Source of the DNA: JAQGMJ01 sp036271855
GTDB taxonomy: Bacteria > Pseudomonadota > Gammaproteobacteria > Burkholderiales > JAEUOS01
Assembly (NCBI GenBank): GCA_036271855.1
Contig: DATAZV010000065.1
Coordinates: forward strand, 1-20,010
Length of the DNA: 20,010 nt
Direction of reading: 5' to 3'
Below are positions 1 to 9,986 of the stretch, one piece after another. The position numbers and the translations under genes are program-made. Each line of letters begins with the position of its first letter. Position 1 is the first letter of the stretch. Below the pieces are notes generated by a model, which saw only the letters and a list, made by a program, of their open reading frames with translations, was not told where the DNA came from and searched no databases.

Positions 1-333
1 GACTGGCTCTCCGGCCTGGCCGAAGATCCCGAAACCAGCCTGCCCGAAAGCTTCGCCGAACGCAGTTCCTTCCGTGCCTACGCGCGCGAGGAAACGCGCA
101 AGCTGTCCGCCGATTGCCGCGGCCTGCTGCAGTTTCTTGAGTCGGCGCAGGTGGTCGACCCCCTGCAGCGTGAAATCATCCTGGACCGCGCCTACGCCTT
201 GCCGGAAGGCGAACTCGATGTCGAGAAGTTCAAGGTGATCATCCTGATGGTGCTGTGGACCCAGGGCTGCGAGCCGGACGGACTGATCCTCGACGAACTG
301 TTGCCCGACGGCACCGCGCGCACTGCGCACTGA
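1..333 (+). CDS. smg: Smg (DUF494) family protein, C-terminal part
   Basis: The reading frame is open from the first base and ends at the TGA at 331-333, so the 5' end lies outside the window; 110 residues are visible. The C-terminal half carries the pattern I associate with Smg/DUF494: a hydrophilic run, then LQREIILDRAYALPEGELDV, then a hydrophobic helix (FKVIILMVLWTQG) and an acidic end (LILDELLPDG). Smg is a small conserved proteobacterial protein of unknown molecular role. In Burkholderiales it typically sits between dprA and topB, and topB is indeed the next gene, which supports the call. There is a 242-base gap to topB with hairpins in it, so co-transcription is not certain. Confidence 0.82.
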   Translation, partial: DWLSGLAEDPETSLPESFAERSSFRAYAREETRKLSADCRGLLQFLESAQVVDPLQREIILDRAYALPEGELDVEKFKVIILMVLWTQGCEPDGLILDELLPDGTARTAH

Positions 334-435
334 GCTTGGCGGGACGAATCGGGCCCATCAGCGGCCTCTCACTTGCTTTTCGGGCGTTAGCCCTCATCTG
401 TCGCTGACCGTGCGCGAGCGCGGTCCCGCGCACAG

Positions 436-471
436 TCCTTGCTTTGGGCGGCCTGCCGGCCGCTGCAAGGA
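436..471. repeat. Stem-loop between smg and topB
   Basis: TCCTTGC at 436-442 pairs with GCAAGGA at 465-471, and inside it GCGGCC (448-453) pairs with GGCCGC (458-463) around a TGCC tetraloop. A shorter inverted repeat, GTGCGCG (410-416) with CGCGCAC (427-433), lies just upstream. There is no T-run after either, so a classic intrinsic terminator is not shown. It could be an attenuating or mRNA-stabilising structure at the smg 3' end. The two stems are seen; the role is inferred. Confidence 0.45.
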
Positions 472-485
472 CGCAACCCACCATT

Positions 486-501
486 GCGGAAAAATTTCCG
501 C
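486..501. promoter_or_regulatory. Palindrome upstream of topB (possible operator)
   Basis: GCGGAAA (486-492) and TTTCCGC (495-501) form a perfect 7-2-7 palindrome about 40 bases upstream of the proposed topB -35 element. Symmetric sites of this size are typical of dimeric regulator binding sites, but no specific regulator is recognised. It might instead be a chance feature of the A/T-rich island in this gap. Confidence 0.3.
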
Positions 502-539
502 TTGCCTAAAGCATTTTTTCCGGCTTAGACTTGCCGCCC

Positions 540-568
540 TTGCAGGTCCGTGTTGCTGTATCTATATA
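540..568 (+). promoter_or_regulatory. Candidate sigma-70 promoter of topB
   Basis: TTGCAG at 540-545 and TATATA at 563-568 are separated by exactly 17 bases. The -10 ends only 7 bases before the topB ATG at 576, so transcription from it would start at or almost at the start codon. No Shine-Dalgarno sequence is visible before that ATG, which fits a leaderless or near-leaderless message. The spacing and motifs are seen; the promoter function is inferred. Confidence 0.38.
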
Positions 569-575
569 GTAGGCC

Positions 576-3266
576 ATGTCAAAAACCCTCATCATTGCCG
601 AGAAACCCTCCGTTGCCTTGGACATTTCCAAGGCACTGGGAGGGTTCAAAAAGGCGGCCGATTACTACGAGTCCGACGACTATGTGCTGTCGTCGGCGGT
701 CGGCCATTTGCTCGAAATCGCGTGTCCCGAAGAGTATGAAGTCAAGCGCGGCAAGTGGAGCTTCGCCCACCTGCCGGTGGTGCCGCCGTACTTCGACCTG
801 AAGCCGATCGCCAAAAGCGAAGACCGCCTGAAGACCCTGGTCAAGCTGCTCAAGCGCAAGGACGTCACCAGCCTGATCAACGCCTGCGACGCCGGGCGCG
901 AGGGTGAGCTGATCTTTCGCCTGATCGTGCAGCATGCCAAGTCCAAGCACCCGGTCAAGCGCCTGTGGCTGCAATCGATGACGCCCGGTTCGATCCGCGA
1001 CGGCTTCGCTGTCCTGCGCAGCGACAAGGAGATGCTGCCCCTGGCCGACGCCGCGCGCAGCCGCTCCGAGGCCGACTGGCTGATCGGCATCAACGGCACC
1101 CGCGCCATGACCGCCTTCAATTCGAAGGAGGGGGGCTTCTACCTCACCACCGTCGGCCGGGTGCAGACCCCGACCCTTGCCGTGATGGTCGAGCGCGAAG
1201 AAAAAATCCGCGCCTTCAAGCCGCGCGATTACTGGGAAGTGCACGCCACCTTCGGCGCCAAGGCGGGCCAGTACAACGGCCGCTGGTTCGCCCCCGAGTT
1301 CAAGCGCGGCGACGACGAACATGCGCGCGCCGAACGTCTCTGGACCGAATCGCAGGCGCTGGACATTGTCGCCCTGTGCGAAGGCAAGCCCGGCATCGTC
1401 ACCGAGGAAACCAAGCCGACCACACAATCGGCGCCGCTGCTGTTCGACCTCACCAGCTTGCAGCGCGAGGCCAACGGACGTTTCGGCTTTTCCGCGCGCG
1501 GCACCCTCTCCATCGCCCAGGCGCTGTACGAAAAGCACAAGGTGCTGACCTACCCGCGTACTGATTCGCGCGCCCTGCCGGAGGACTACATCGGCACGGT
1601 GAAAAAGACCATGGAAATGCTCGGCGACTCCGACGCCTACGTGGTGCATGCGAAGAACGTGATGAAAAACGGCTGGGTCAAGCCGAACAAGCGCATCTTC
1701 GACAACAGCAAGATCTCCGACCACTTCGCCATCATCCCGACCCTGCAGGCGCCGAAAAACCTGTCGGAGCCGGAGCAGAAGATCTACGACTTCGTGGTCA
1801 AGCGCTTTCTCGCGGTGTTTCACCCCGCCGCCGAATTCATGCAGACCTCGCGCATCACCATCGTCGAAGAGCAGCAGTTCAAGACCGAGGGCAAGGTGCT
1901 GGTGAGCCCGGGCTGGCTGGCCGTCTACGGCCGCGACCTGATGAACGAGGACGAAACGCTCACCAAGGTCGAAGCCAGCGAAAAAGTCAAGACCGAAGCG
2001 ATCGAGTCGCGCGCCAACCAGACCAAGCCGCCGCCGCGCTACTCGGAAGCCACGCTGCTCTCCGCCATGGAAGGCGCGGGCAAGCTGGTGGAAGACGAAG
2101 AGCTGCGCGCCGCCATGGACCAGAAGGGCCTCGGCACGCCGGCGACCCGCGCGGCGATCATCGAAGGCCTGATCCGCGAGGAGTACGTGCACCGCAACGG
2201 CCGCGAGCTGGTACCCACGCCCAAGGCTTTTTCGCTGATGTTCGCGCTGCATCACTTCGAGGTGACCGAACTGGCCTCGCCCGAACTCACCGGCGAGTGG
2301 GAATACAAGCTCAAGGAAATGGAGCAGGGCCGCCTGCCGCGCGAAGACTTCATGGCGCATATCACCGAGGCCACGCAAGACCTGGTGAACCGCATCCGCA
2401 ACGGCGAGATTCCCGACACGGCTTTTGCCACGGTGGACGCGCCCTGCCCGAAAGACGGCGGCCTGGTGCAGGAGAACTATCGCAAGTTCCAGTGCCTGTC
2501 GTGCGACTTCAATATGTGGAAGGTGATCTCCGGGCGCGAATGGTCGGCCGAGGAAGTGGCCGAACTAATCCGCAACGGCCGCATCGGCCCGCTCACCGGC
2601 TTTCGCAGCAAGATGGGCCGGCCCTTCGCCGCATCACTCAAGTTCAATGCCGACTTCCGCGCCGAATTCGATTTCGGCCAGAGCGAGCTGGATGGCGAGG
2701 AAGCACCGGACTTCTCCGGCCAGGAAGCGCTCGGCCCTTGCCCGAAGTGCGGCAACAGTGTTTACGAGCACGGCTCCGGCTACATTTGCGAAAAGGCCAC
2801 CGGTCCGGCGCGCACCTGCGACTTCCGCTCCGGCAAGATCATCCTGCAGCAGGAGATTCCGCGCGAGCAGATGGTCAAGCTGCTGACCACCGGCCGCACC
2901 GACCTGTTCACCAAGTTCATCTCGAAAAAGAACCGCCCGTTCAAGGCCTTCCTGATCAAGAAGCCGGACGGCAACGTCGGCTTCGAGTTCATGGCGCGCA
3001 AGGAGCCGGCGGCGAAAAAGACGGCCGCCAAGACGGTGGCGCCGGTGGCCGAGGAGCAGGAAGCCGAATACGCGGTCGCCGCGGCGGCGAAAAAAGCCTC
3101 CGCGAAGAAGACGGCGGCGAAGAATGCCGCCAACGATCCGCTGCCGCCGGTGCGCGCAGTGGCGAAAAAAGCGGCCAAGACAACGGCGAAGGCACCGGCC
3201 AAAACCGCCGCCAAGGCGCCGGCGAAAAAGGCCGCGGCCAAGAAGGCGACCCGCAAGGCCGCCTGA
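576..3266 (+). CDS. topB: DNA topoisomerase III (type IA) with Lys/Ala-rich tail
   Basis: Type IA topoisomerase: it cuts one DNA strand through a tyrosyl-phosphate bond, passes strands and decatenates or relaxes negatively supercoiled DNA. The 896-residue product starts with the TOPRIM domain (IIAEKPSVA at 6-14; acidic DAGREGE at 105-111). It has the catalytic tyrosine in YPRTDSR (Tyr326, close to Tyr328 of E. coli TopB) and the GLGTPATRA core motif (518-526). Two C-terminal cysteine modules follow, each with a topoisomerase C-terminal repeat. The first (624-643) keeps only three Cys because CPKD replaces the usual CPxC; the second (722-748) has four. Residues about 806-896 are a low-complexity AK/KKA tail resembling histone H1, beyond the roughly 650-residue E. 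coli protein. The start is fixed by the family N-terminus; no clear ribosome binding site precedes it. Confidence 0.96.
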   Translation: MSKTLIIAEKPSVALDISKALGGFKKAADYYESDDYVLSSAVGHLLEIACPEEYEVKRGKWSFAHLPVVPPYFDLKPIAKSEDRLKTLVKLLKRKDVTSLINACDAGREGELIFRLIVQHAKSKHPVKRLWLQSMTPGSIRDGFAVLRSDKEMLPLADAARSRSEADWLIGINGTRAMTAFNSKEGGFYLTTVGRVQTPTLAVMVEREEKIRAFKPRDYWEVHATFGAKAGQYNGRWFAPEFKRGDDEHARAERLWTESQALDIVALCEGKPGIVTEETKPTTQSAPLLFDLTSLQREANGRFGFSARGTLSIAQALYEKHKVLTYPRTDSRALPEDYIGTVKKTMEMLGDSDAYVVHAKNVMKNGWVKPNKRIFDNSKISDHFAIIPTLQAPKNLSEPEQKIYDFVVKRFLAVFHPAAEFMQTSRITIVEEQQFKTEGKVLVSPGWLAVYGRDLMNEDETLTKVEASEKVKTEAIESRANQTKPPPRYSEATLLSAMEGAGKLVEDEELRAAMDQKGLGTPATRAAIIEGLIREEYVHRNGRELVPTPKAFSLMFALHHFEVTELASPELTGEWEYKLKEMEQGRLPREDFMAHITEATQDLVNRIRNGEIPDTAFATVDAPCPKDGGLVQENYRKFQCLSCDFNMWKVISGREWSAEEVAELIRNGRIGPLTGFRSKMGRPFAASLKFNADFRAEFDFGQSELDGEEAPDFSGQEALGPCPKCGNSVYEHGSGYICEKATGPARTCDFRSGKIILQQEIPREQMVKLLTTGRTDLFTKFISKKNRPFKAFLIKKPDGNVGFEFMARKEPAAKKTAAKTVAPVAEEQEAEYAVAAAAKKASAKKTAAKNAANDPLPPVRAVAKKAAKTTAKAPAKTAAKAPAKKAAAKKATRKAA

Positions 3267-3281
3267 GCTACGGTTCACCAG

Positions 3282-3320
3282 AAAAGGCCTCGCCCTAACC
3301 AGGCGAGGCCTTTTGTTTTT
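3282..3320. terminator. Bidirectional intrinsic terminator (topB / LysR regulator)
   Basis: AAAAGGCCTCGCC (3282-3294) pairs perfectly with GGCGAGGCCTTTT (3302-3314) around a 7-base loop, followed by GTTTTT. A-rich bases on the left arm give a U-tract on the minus strand too, so it can end topB transcripts from the left and the LysR gene transcripts (ending at 3331) from the right. Confidence 0.93.
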
Positions 3321-3330
3321 CAGCGCGTGT

Positions 3331-4239
3331 TCAGAGGTCGCCGCGCAGCCGCGCCTGATCCGCGCTGATCGAGGTGTGCAGGAAGTCCAGCAGCGCGCGG
3401 ATGCGCGCCACGCCGCGAATGTGCGGATGGGTGCATAGCCACAGGTGGGTGGTCATCGCTTCCGGCGGCGCGATCACGCGCGCCAGTCCAGGCGTCGCGT
3501 CGCCCACCACGCAGGGCAGGGCGGCGATGCCGATGCCCGCCTGCGCCATGCCCAGCATCGGGCCGAACTGGTTGCTGCGCGCCGCCACCGTGGCGGCGCG
3601 CGCGTGGCGGTTCAGCCACTTGGAAGTGGAAAAGTAGTCCACAGTGGCGGCATAGCCGATCACTTCATGGCCGGCGAAATCCGGGTCGGCCGCGTCGACG
3701 CGCGGATGCCGCGCCAGGTATTCCTTCGAGGCATATAGGGTGTAGGCCATGTCGGCTGCCTTGCGCCCCACCATCTGCCCTTCCAGGCGTTTGGTCGGGC
3801 GGATGGCGACGTCGACCACGCGCTCGCTCAAATCGAGCATCTGGTTGTCCACCACCAGTTCGACCTCGATCTCCGGGTACTCGGCGCGAAAGCGCGCCAG
3901 GTGCGGGCCAAGATAGTGGGTGGCCAGCCCATCCGAGGTGGTGGCGCGCACCCGCCCGGCCAGCGATTTGTCCAGGTTCAGCAAGCCGTTCTCGAAGGCC
4001 AGGTGCTGCTTGCGCAGGCGCTCGGCAAACGGCAGCACGCGCTCGCCGGCCGCCGTCAGGGTATAGCTGCCGGCATTGCGGTTGAACAGGCGCACGCCGA
4101 TGCGCTCCTCCAACTCGCCCAGGCGGCGAAACGCGGTGGAGTGGTGCACGCCGGCATCCGCCGCCGCATGCGCCAGCATGCCGTGCCGCGCCAGGGAGAT
4201 GAACAGGCTCAGGTCTTCACTGTCGAACGAGGGCTTCAT
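3331..4239 (-). CDS. LysR-family transcriptional regulator
   Basis: 302-residue cytoplasmic DNA-binding regulator of normal LysR length. The N-terminal winged helix-turn-helix spans about residues 5-65 (SLFISLARHGMLAHAAADAG, STAFRRLGELEERIGVRLFNR, LTAAGE). A LysR substrate-binding domain covers about 95-295 (DVAIRPT; HPRVDAADPD; GMAQAGIGIAALP). I chose the ATG at 4237-4239 because the DNA-binding domain begins right after it. An upstream in-frame start at 4347 would add 36 residues (MLAYALHRGLDAG...) unlike the family. It is divergent from the secreted DUF336 gene, with 166 bases between them, and LysR proteins commonly control their divergent neighbour. The ligand cannot be read from the sequence. 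It ends against the shared terminator at 3282-3320. Confidence 0.93.
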   Translation of the reverse strand: MKPSFDSEDLSLFISLARHGMLAHAAADAGVHHSTAFRRLGELEERIGVRLFNRNAGSYTLTAAGERVLPFAERLRKQHLAFENGLLNLDKSLAGRVRATTSDGLATHYLGPHLARFRAEYPEIEVELVVDNQMLDLSERVVDVAIRPTKRLEGQMVGRKAADMAYTLYASKEYLARHPRVDAADPDFAGHEVIGYAATVDYFSTSKWLNRHARAATVAARSNQFGPMLGMAQAGIGIAALPCVVGDATPGLARVIAPPEAMTTHLWLCTHPHIRGVARIRALLDFLHTSISADQARLRGDL

Positions 4240-4246
4240 TGTCTGT

Positions 4247-4284
4247 TTGCAGAAATGCAAGGAAAGCACGCATATTTGCAAATA
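4247..4284. promoter_or_regulatory. TTGCA palindromes, candidate LysR operator
   Basis: Two symmetric sites lie in the divergent gap. TTGCA-N4-TGCAA is at 4247-4260 and a perfect 12-base palindrome TATTTGCAAATA is at 4273-4284. They share the TTGCA core and their centres are about 25 bases apart, roughly two and a half helical turns. LysR proteins typically bind T-N11-A dyads near their own start and near the divergent promoter. The first site starts only 8 bases from the regulator's start codon, which fits autorepression. The palindromes are seen; the binding is inferred. Confidence 0.45.
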
Positions 4285-4405
4285 AAAAGCGGGAACGCAA
4301 GAGCGAAAACCGGCATCCAACCCCCTATGTAAAGCGTATGCCAACACAGGTCCACCACAAACGCCACGGGGCGTGGGCCGTCACTCAATCAACGAGGGGT
4401 ACAAA

Positions 4406-4903
4406 ATGAACAAGATTCGCAAACAGATCATCCTGGCCGCGGCCGTCGGCATGCTTGCCGCGGGCGCGGCGCAAGCCCAGGTGCGCACCGAAAAGAACAT
4501 CACCCTGCCGCTGGCGATGGAAGCTGCTGCTGCCGCCGTGGCCTCCTGCACTGCCGGCAACTACGCCGTCAGCGCCACCGTGGTCGACCGTGCCGGCCAG
4601 ATCCGCGCCCAGTTGCGCGCGGACAATGCCGGCCCGCACACCAACGACACCAGCCGCCGCAAGGCCTATATGTCGGCCACCATGCGCACCAATAGCGGGA
4701 CCATCGCCGAGAACGTGGCGAAGAACCCGGGCGCGGCCGGCGTGGCGCAGATCACCGACTTCATCATGCTGGCCGGCGGCGTGCCGATCAAGGTGGGCAA
4801 TGAAACCATCGGCGCCATCGGCGTCGGCGGCGCCCCCGGCGGCAATCTGGACGAGGCCTGCGCCAATGCCGGCATCGACAAAATCAAGGACCGGCTGAAC
4901 TGA
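4406..4903 (+). CDS. Secreted GlcG/HbpS-like (DUF336) heme-binding-type protein
   Basis: 165 residues. An N-terminal signal peptide (MNKIRKQ, then a hydrophobic AAAVGMLAAG stretch, likely cut after AQA at residue 24) sends it to the periplasm. The mature part has the DUF336 signature: a Thr/Leu/Ala helix, VVDRAGQIRAQLRAD (59-73), and the glycine-rich end GGVPIKVGNETIGAIGVGGA with GGNLDEACANAG. This family includes GlcG and the heme-sensing/heme-degrading HbpS; a heme or small-ligand role is known for some members only and is not provable here. The start at 4406 is preceded by GAGGGG (4394-4399) at 6-base spacing; an in-frame ATG at 4373 would only hide the signal peptide. It is divergent from the LysR regulator and ends at the terminator at 4921-4951, so it is monocistronic. 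Confidence 0.87.
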   Translation: MNKIRKQIILAAAVGMLAAGAAQAQVRTEKNITLPLAMEAAAAAVASCTAGNYAVSATVVDRAGQIRAQLRADNAGPHTNDTSRRKAYMSATMRTNSGTIAENVAKNPGAAGVAQITDFIMLAGGVPIKVGNETIGAIGVGGAPGGNLDEACANAGIDKIKDRLN

Positions 4904-4920
4904 TCTGTCCGTGTGCAAAT

Positions 4921-4951
4921 AAAAAAGGGGCGGATCATCCGCCCCTTTTTT
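4921..4951. terminator. Bidirectional intrinsic terminator
   Basis: Six A's, GGGGCGGA (4927-4934), a 3-base loop, TCCGCCCC (4938-4945), then six T's. The symmetric A- and T-tracts make it work in both directions, serving the DUF336 gene on the plus strand and the aminotransferase gene ending at 4959 on the minus strand. Confidence 0.94.
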
Positions 4952-4958
4952 ATTGCCC

Positions 4959-6179
4959 TTATTTGTTTCGCGTACCGAGAAACTTGCGCAGGCGCGCAAC
5001 GACTTCCTGCAACTGTTCGATCGGCACGGTGTAAGTAAAGCGTACGTATTTCTCGGCGTCGCGGTCGCCGAAGTCGCGCCCCGGGGTGATCGCCACGCCG
5101 GCCTGGTGCAGCACGTCGCGGCAAAAGAAAAAGCTGTCACTGCCGAAGTTGGAGATGTCGGCGTAGACGTAGAACGCACCCTCCGGCGTATTCGGGATGA
5201 TGAAGCCGATCTCGCGCAGCGCCGGGATCAGGAAGTCGCGGCGCCGCGCGAACTCGGCGCGCCGCTCTTCGTAGATCGCCAGGGTTGCCGGCTCGAAGCA
5301 GGCCAGCGCGGCGTACTGGGAGACGGTGGGTGGGCAGATGTAGAGGTTCTGCGCCAGTTTCTCGACCGGCTTCATGTGGCTCTCGGGCACCACCATCCAG
5401 CCCAGGCGCCAGCCGGTCATGTTGAAGTATTTGGAAAAGCTGTTGACCACGATCAGGTCGTCGCCAAGTTCAAGCGCGCTCTTCTCGTTGGCAAAAACGC
5501 CGTCGGCGCTTCGTTCATAGGTCAGGCCGTGGTAAATCTCGTCCACCAGCAAGGTGCCGCCTTTGGCCCGTACCACCTCATGGATCGCCCTCATCACCGC
5601 CGGCGCCACGGTGGTGCCGGTGGGATTGGCGGGCGTGGCCAGCATCACGCCGCGGGTGTTCGGGCCCCAGTGCTGCTCGACCAGTTCGGGCGTGAGCTGG
5701 TAGTTCTCTTCCGGGCCGCAGTGGATCAGGCGGGTGGTGCCGCCATACAGCGAAACGAAGCGCCGGTTGCAAGGGTAGGTGGGGTCGGGCATCAGCCATT
5801 CGTCGCCCGGATTGACCAGGGTGCCGAAGGCGATTAACAGCGCGCCGGAGGCGCCGGAAGTGACCGCGATGCGCGCCGGGGGAATGTCCAGGCCATAGTG
5901 GCGTTTGTAGTGGCCGCTGATCGCCTCGCGCAATGGCGCGATGCCCAGCGCCACCGTGTAGTGGGTGTCGCCGCGGCGCACCGCCGCATCGGCCGCGTCC
6001 ATCACGCCCGGCGGGGCGGCGAAGTCGGGTTCGCCGACGCACAGGTAGATGATGGAACGCCCGGCCCGCTCCAGTTCGACGGCGTCGCGCTGGATTTCCA
6101 TCGCGTAAAAGGCGTCGATGTCATCCATGCGGCGGGCGACGGCAAGGGCGGGGTGTGCGGGATGGGGGACGGAGGTCAT
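4959..6179 (-). CDS. PLP-dependent class I/II aminotransferase
   Basis: 406 residues, normal length for a fold-type I (AspC-like) aminotransferase, which moves an amino group between an amino acid and a 2-oxo acid in the cytoplasm using pyridoxal phosphate. Landmarks: CVGEPDF (47-53), TSGASGAL (107-114), ATPANPTGT (181-189), LVDEIYHGL (211-219), the Schiff-base lysine in SFSKYFNMTGWRLGW (Lys250), and the carboxylate-binding arginine near the end (YVRF, Arg380). The substrate cannot be told. The start at 6177-6179 has no clear Shine-Dalgarno; an internal Met18 is an alternative, but the N-terminal segment is compatible with the family. It is divergent from maeB. The last residues abut the shared terminator. 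Confidence 0.93.
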   Translation of the reverse strand: MTSVPHPAHPALAVARRMDDIDAFYAMEIQRDAVELERAGRSIIYLCVGEPDFAAPPGVMDAADAAVRRGDTHYTVALGIAPLREAISGHYKRHYGLDIPPARIAVTSGASGALLIAFGTLVNPGDEWLMPDPTYPCNRRFVSLYGGTTRLIHCGPEENYQLTPELVEQHWGPNTRGVMLATPANPTGTTVAPAVMRAIHEVVRAKGGTLLVDEIYHGLTYERSADGVFANEKSALELGDDLIVVNSFSKYFNMTGWRLGWMVVPESHMKPVEKLAQNLYICPPTVSQYAALACFEPATLAIYEERRAEFARRRDFLIPALREIGFIIPNTPEGAFYVYADISNFGSDSFFFCRDVLHQAGVAITPGRDFGDRDAEKYVRFTYTVPIEQLQEVVARLRKFLGTRNK

Positions 6180-6406
6180 AAGCTTGAATGGTGTGCTGCA
6201 ACAATATTACCGGAGTGTGATTGTAGGCTTTGCGAGCGCTTGCCCGCAGGGCGTTCACGCCGGCGCAAACTAGCCGGGCACGCGCAACAGCGGTAGACTT
6301 CGCCCCCGCCTTTCTACCCGTTGCGACACCCGATAGGCGATAATTGAGGCTGCACGCGCTTTTCGATTTTTGCGCCCCTTTCGTTTATTGGTTCTCGCCA
6401 CACGCC

Positions 6407-8695
<2,289 letters not shown>

Positions 8696-8715
8696 AAGCC
8701 CGGGCCGCGTGTCGC

Positions 8716-9795
8716 CTAGAGGACGCGCAAGCGCTGCGTAGCCGACAGGGCGCGGTGCCGGCCGGTGGCGCGCAACGCGGCGATGTGGGCGCGCCGCGCG
8801 CGCGGCATGCCGGCCGTGCGCCAGGCGTCGCCCGGGCGCAGTTCGCAATGAATGCGATAGAGGAACAGCAGGTCCTGCATCGCTTCGTTGGAAAAGTTGT
8901 GGCCGTCGCCGCGCGCATCGAAAATCAGCTCGTCGAACAGGCTGTCCAGGGTGGACTGGCCCCATTGGTCGGCCACCACCGCGGCCACCCGCGGATGCTC
9001 GTGTTCCAGGCCGGCGCACAATGGTTCCGCGCGCTCCTCCTCCTTTTCTTCCATCAGGCGCAGCGGCCGCGCCGCGGCGAGCACGGCCTGCGGCAGCGAT
9101 AGCTGGCGCGCCACGCGTTCGGCCAGGCTGTCCCAGGCTTCCGGCGCCACGGTATCGTCGGCGCTGGCGGCGGCGTTCTTGATCTTCGGCGAAAAGCGGC
9201 GCTCGTCGAGCACCAGGAGCACCTTGGTCACGCGCGGCGCGCGTGGATGCTTGAGCAGGTGGATGATCGACAGGGCATTGAAGTCGCCGCCTTCGGGGCC
9301 GACCACCACGCCGGCGGGCAGCAGGCGGTTGTAGGCTTCGCCGGCTTCTTCCAGGGTGCCAGCCTCGTGCAGGTTGACCGGCAGGGCGGCCAGCAGGTCG
9401 CGCCAGGCCGCGCGGGTGGAGGACAGCTTGTGCACCAGCAGCAGGTCCGGTCGCTTGGCCTCGGCGCCAAGGCGCGGGCCGGGGGCGGCGATCGCGTCGG
9501 CGGCAAATGGGGCGGCAGGGTCTGCCGACGGCGCCGCGGCGGCTTCCTGCGCCGGCACGATCAGGCGCATGCGGCACAGCTCGGCCAGCCACAGTTCGAG
9601 GTCGTCGGCGTCCAGGTGTGCAAAGCGCGCCTCGAGGGCGGTGAATGAGACCGGCGCAGTGGCATCGACCGCCTCTAGCAGCTTCATGAAAGCCGGCGAC
9701 AGGCCTTTTCCCGCGGTGATCGCCGCGTCGCCCGCGGGCAGCCGGCGATACAGCCACTGGGCGCGGAACGGGTTGACAGGCGAAGACAATTCCAT
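8716..9795 (-). CDS. Degenerate-receiver three-domain protein A (paralogue of 9987-11141)
   Basis: 359 residues; not assigned to a named family. Three blocks match the neighbouring gene in the same order. The N-terminal domain (10-85) has RLPAGDAAITAGKGLSPAF and LDADDLELWLAELCRM. After an Ala/Pro linker comes a receiver-like alpha/beta domain (116-232; LLLVHKLSS, PVNLHEAGTLEEA, GVVVGPEGGDFNALSIIHLL, TKVLLVLDERR). A C-terminal helical domain (262-325) has LFDELIFDARGDGHNFSNEA and DLLFLYRIHCELRP. The canonical acidic pair of a receiver is lost (VHK) and no Asp sits at the phosphorylation position (GVVVGPEGG), so it should not be phosphorylated. The start at 9793-9795 was chosen because it aligns with the paralogue and has GCGAGG just upstream; an in-frame start at 9948 would add 51 unmatched residues. 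No membrane segment is seen. Its stop is 20 bases from that of convergent maeB. Confidence 0.85.
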   Translation of the reverse strand: MELSSPVNPFRAQWLYRRLPAGDAAITAGKGLSPAFMKLLEAVDATAPVSFTALEARFAHLDADDLELWLAELCRMRLIVPAQEAAAAPSADPAAPFAADAIAAPGPRLGAEAKRPDLLLVHKLSSTRAAWRDLLAALPVNLHEAGTLEEAGEAYNRLLPAGVVVGPEGGDFNALSIIHLLKHPRAPRVTKVLLVLDERRFSPKIKNAAASADDTVAPEAWDSLAERVARQLSLPQAVLAAARPLRLMEEKEEERAEPLCAGLEHEHPRVAAVVADQWGQSTLDSLFDELIFDARGDGHNFSNEAMQDLLFLYRIHCELRPGDAWRTAGMPRARRAHIAALRATGRHRALSATQRLRVL

Positions 9796-9986
9796 GCGGG
9801 CCTCGCGGGTGGGATGGCTGGCGCGGCCGTACCCGGGCCGCTCGATATCAGGGTTATCGGTGGGTCCGGCGCTAACTTGAGGGCGATCTGCCGGACCGGT
9901 CGGCAAGGCGGCGCCGAGCGCGTGGCCGGGTGCGGCGCGGCAGGCCACAGGGGAATCGTGCCGCCGCGCTGCCGGCCGCGGGGTTT

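Noticed and set aside
410..739. 109-residue plus-strand frame upstream of and overlapping topB
   Set aside because: No ribosome binding site, Arg/Cys/His-rich composition, and its 3' part is a shifted topB frame.
579..2378. 599-residue minus-strand open frame opposite topB
   Set aside because: Antisense shadow in GC-rich DNA: Gly/Leu/Arg/His/Gln-rich composition with no domain, fully opposite a certain topoisomerase gene.
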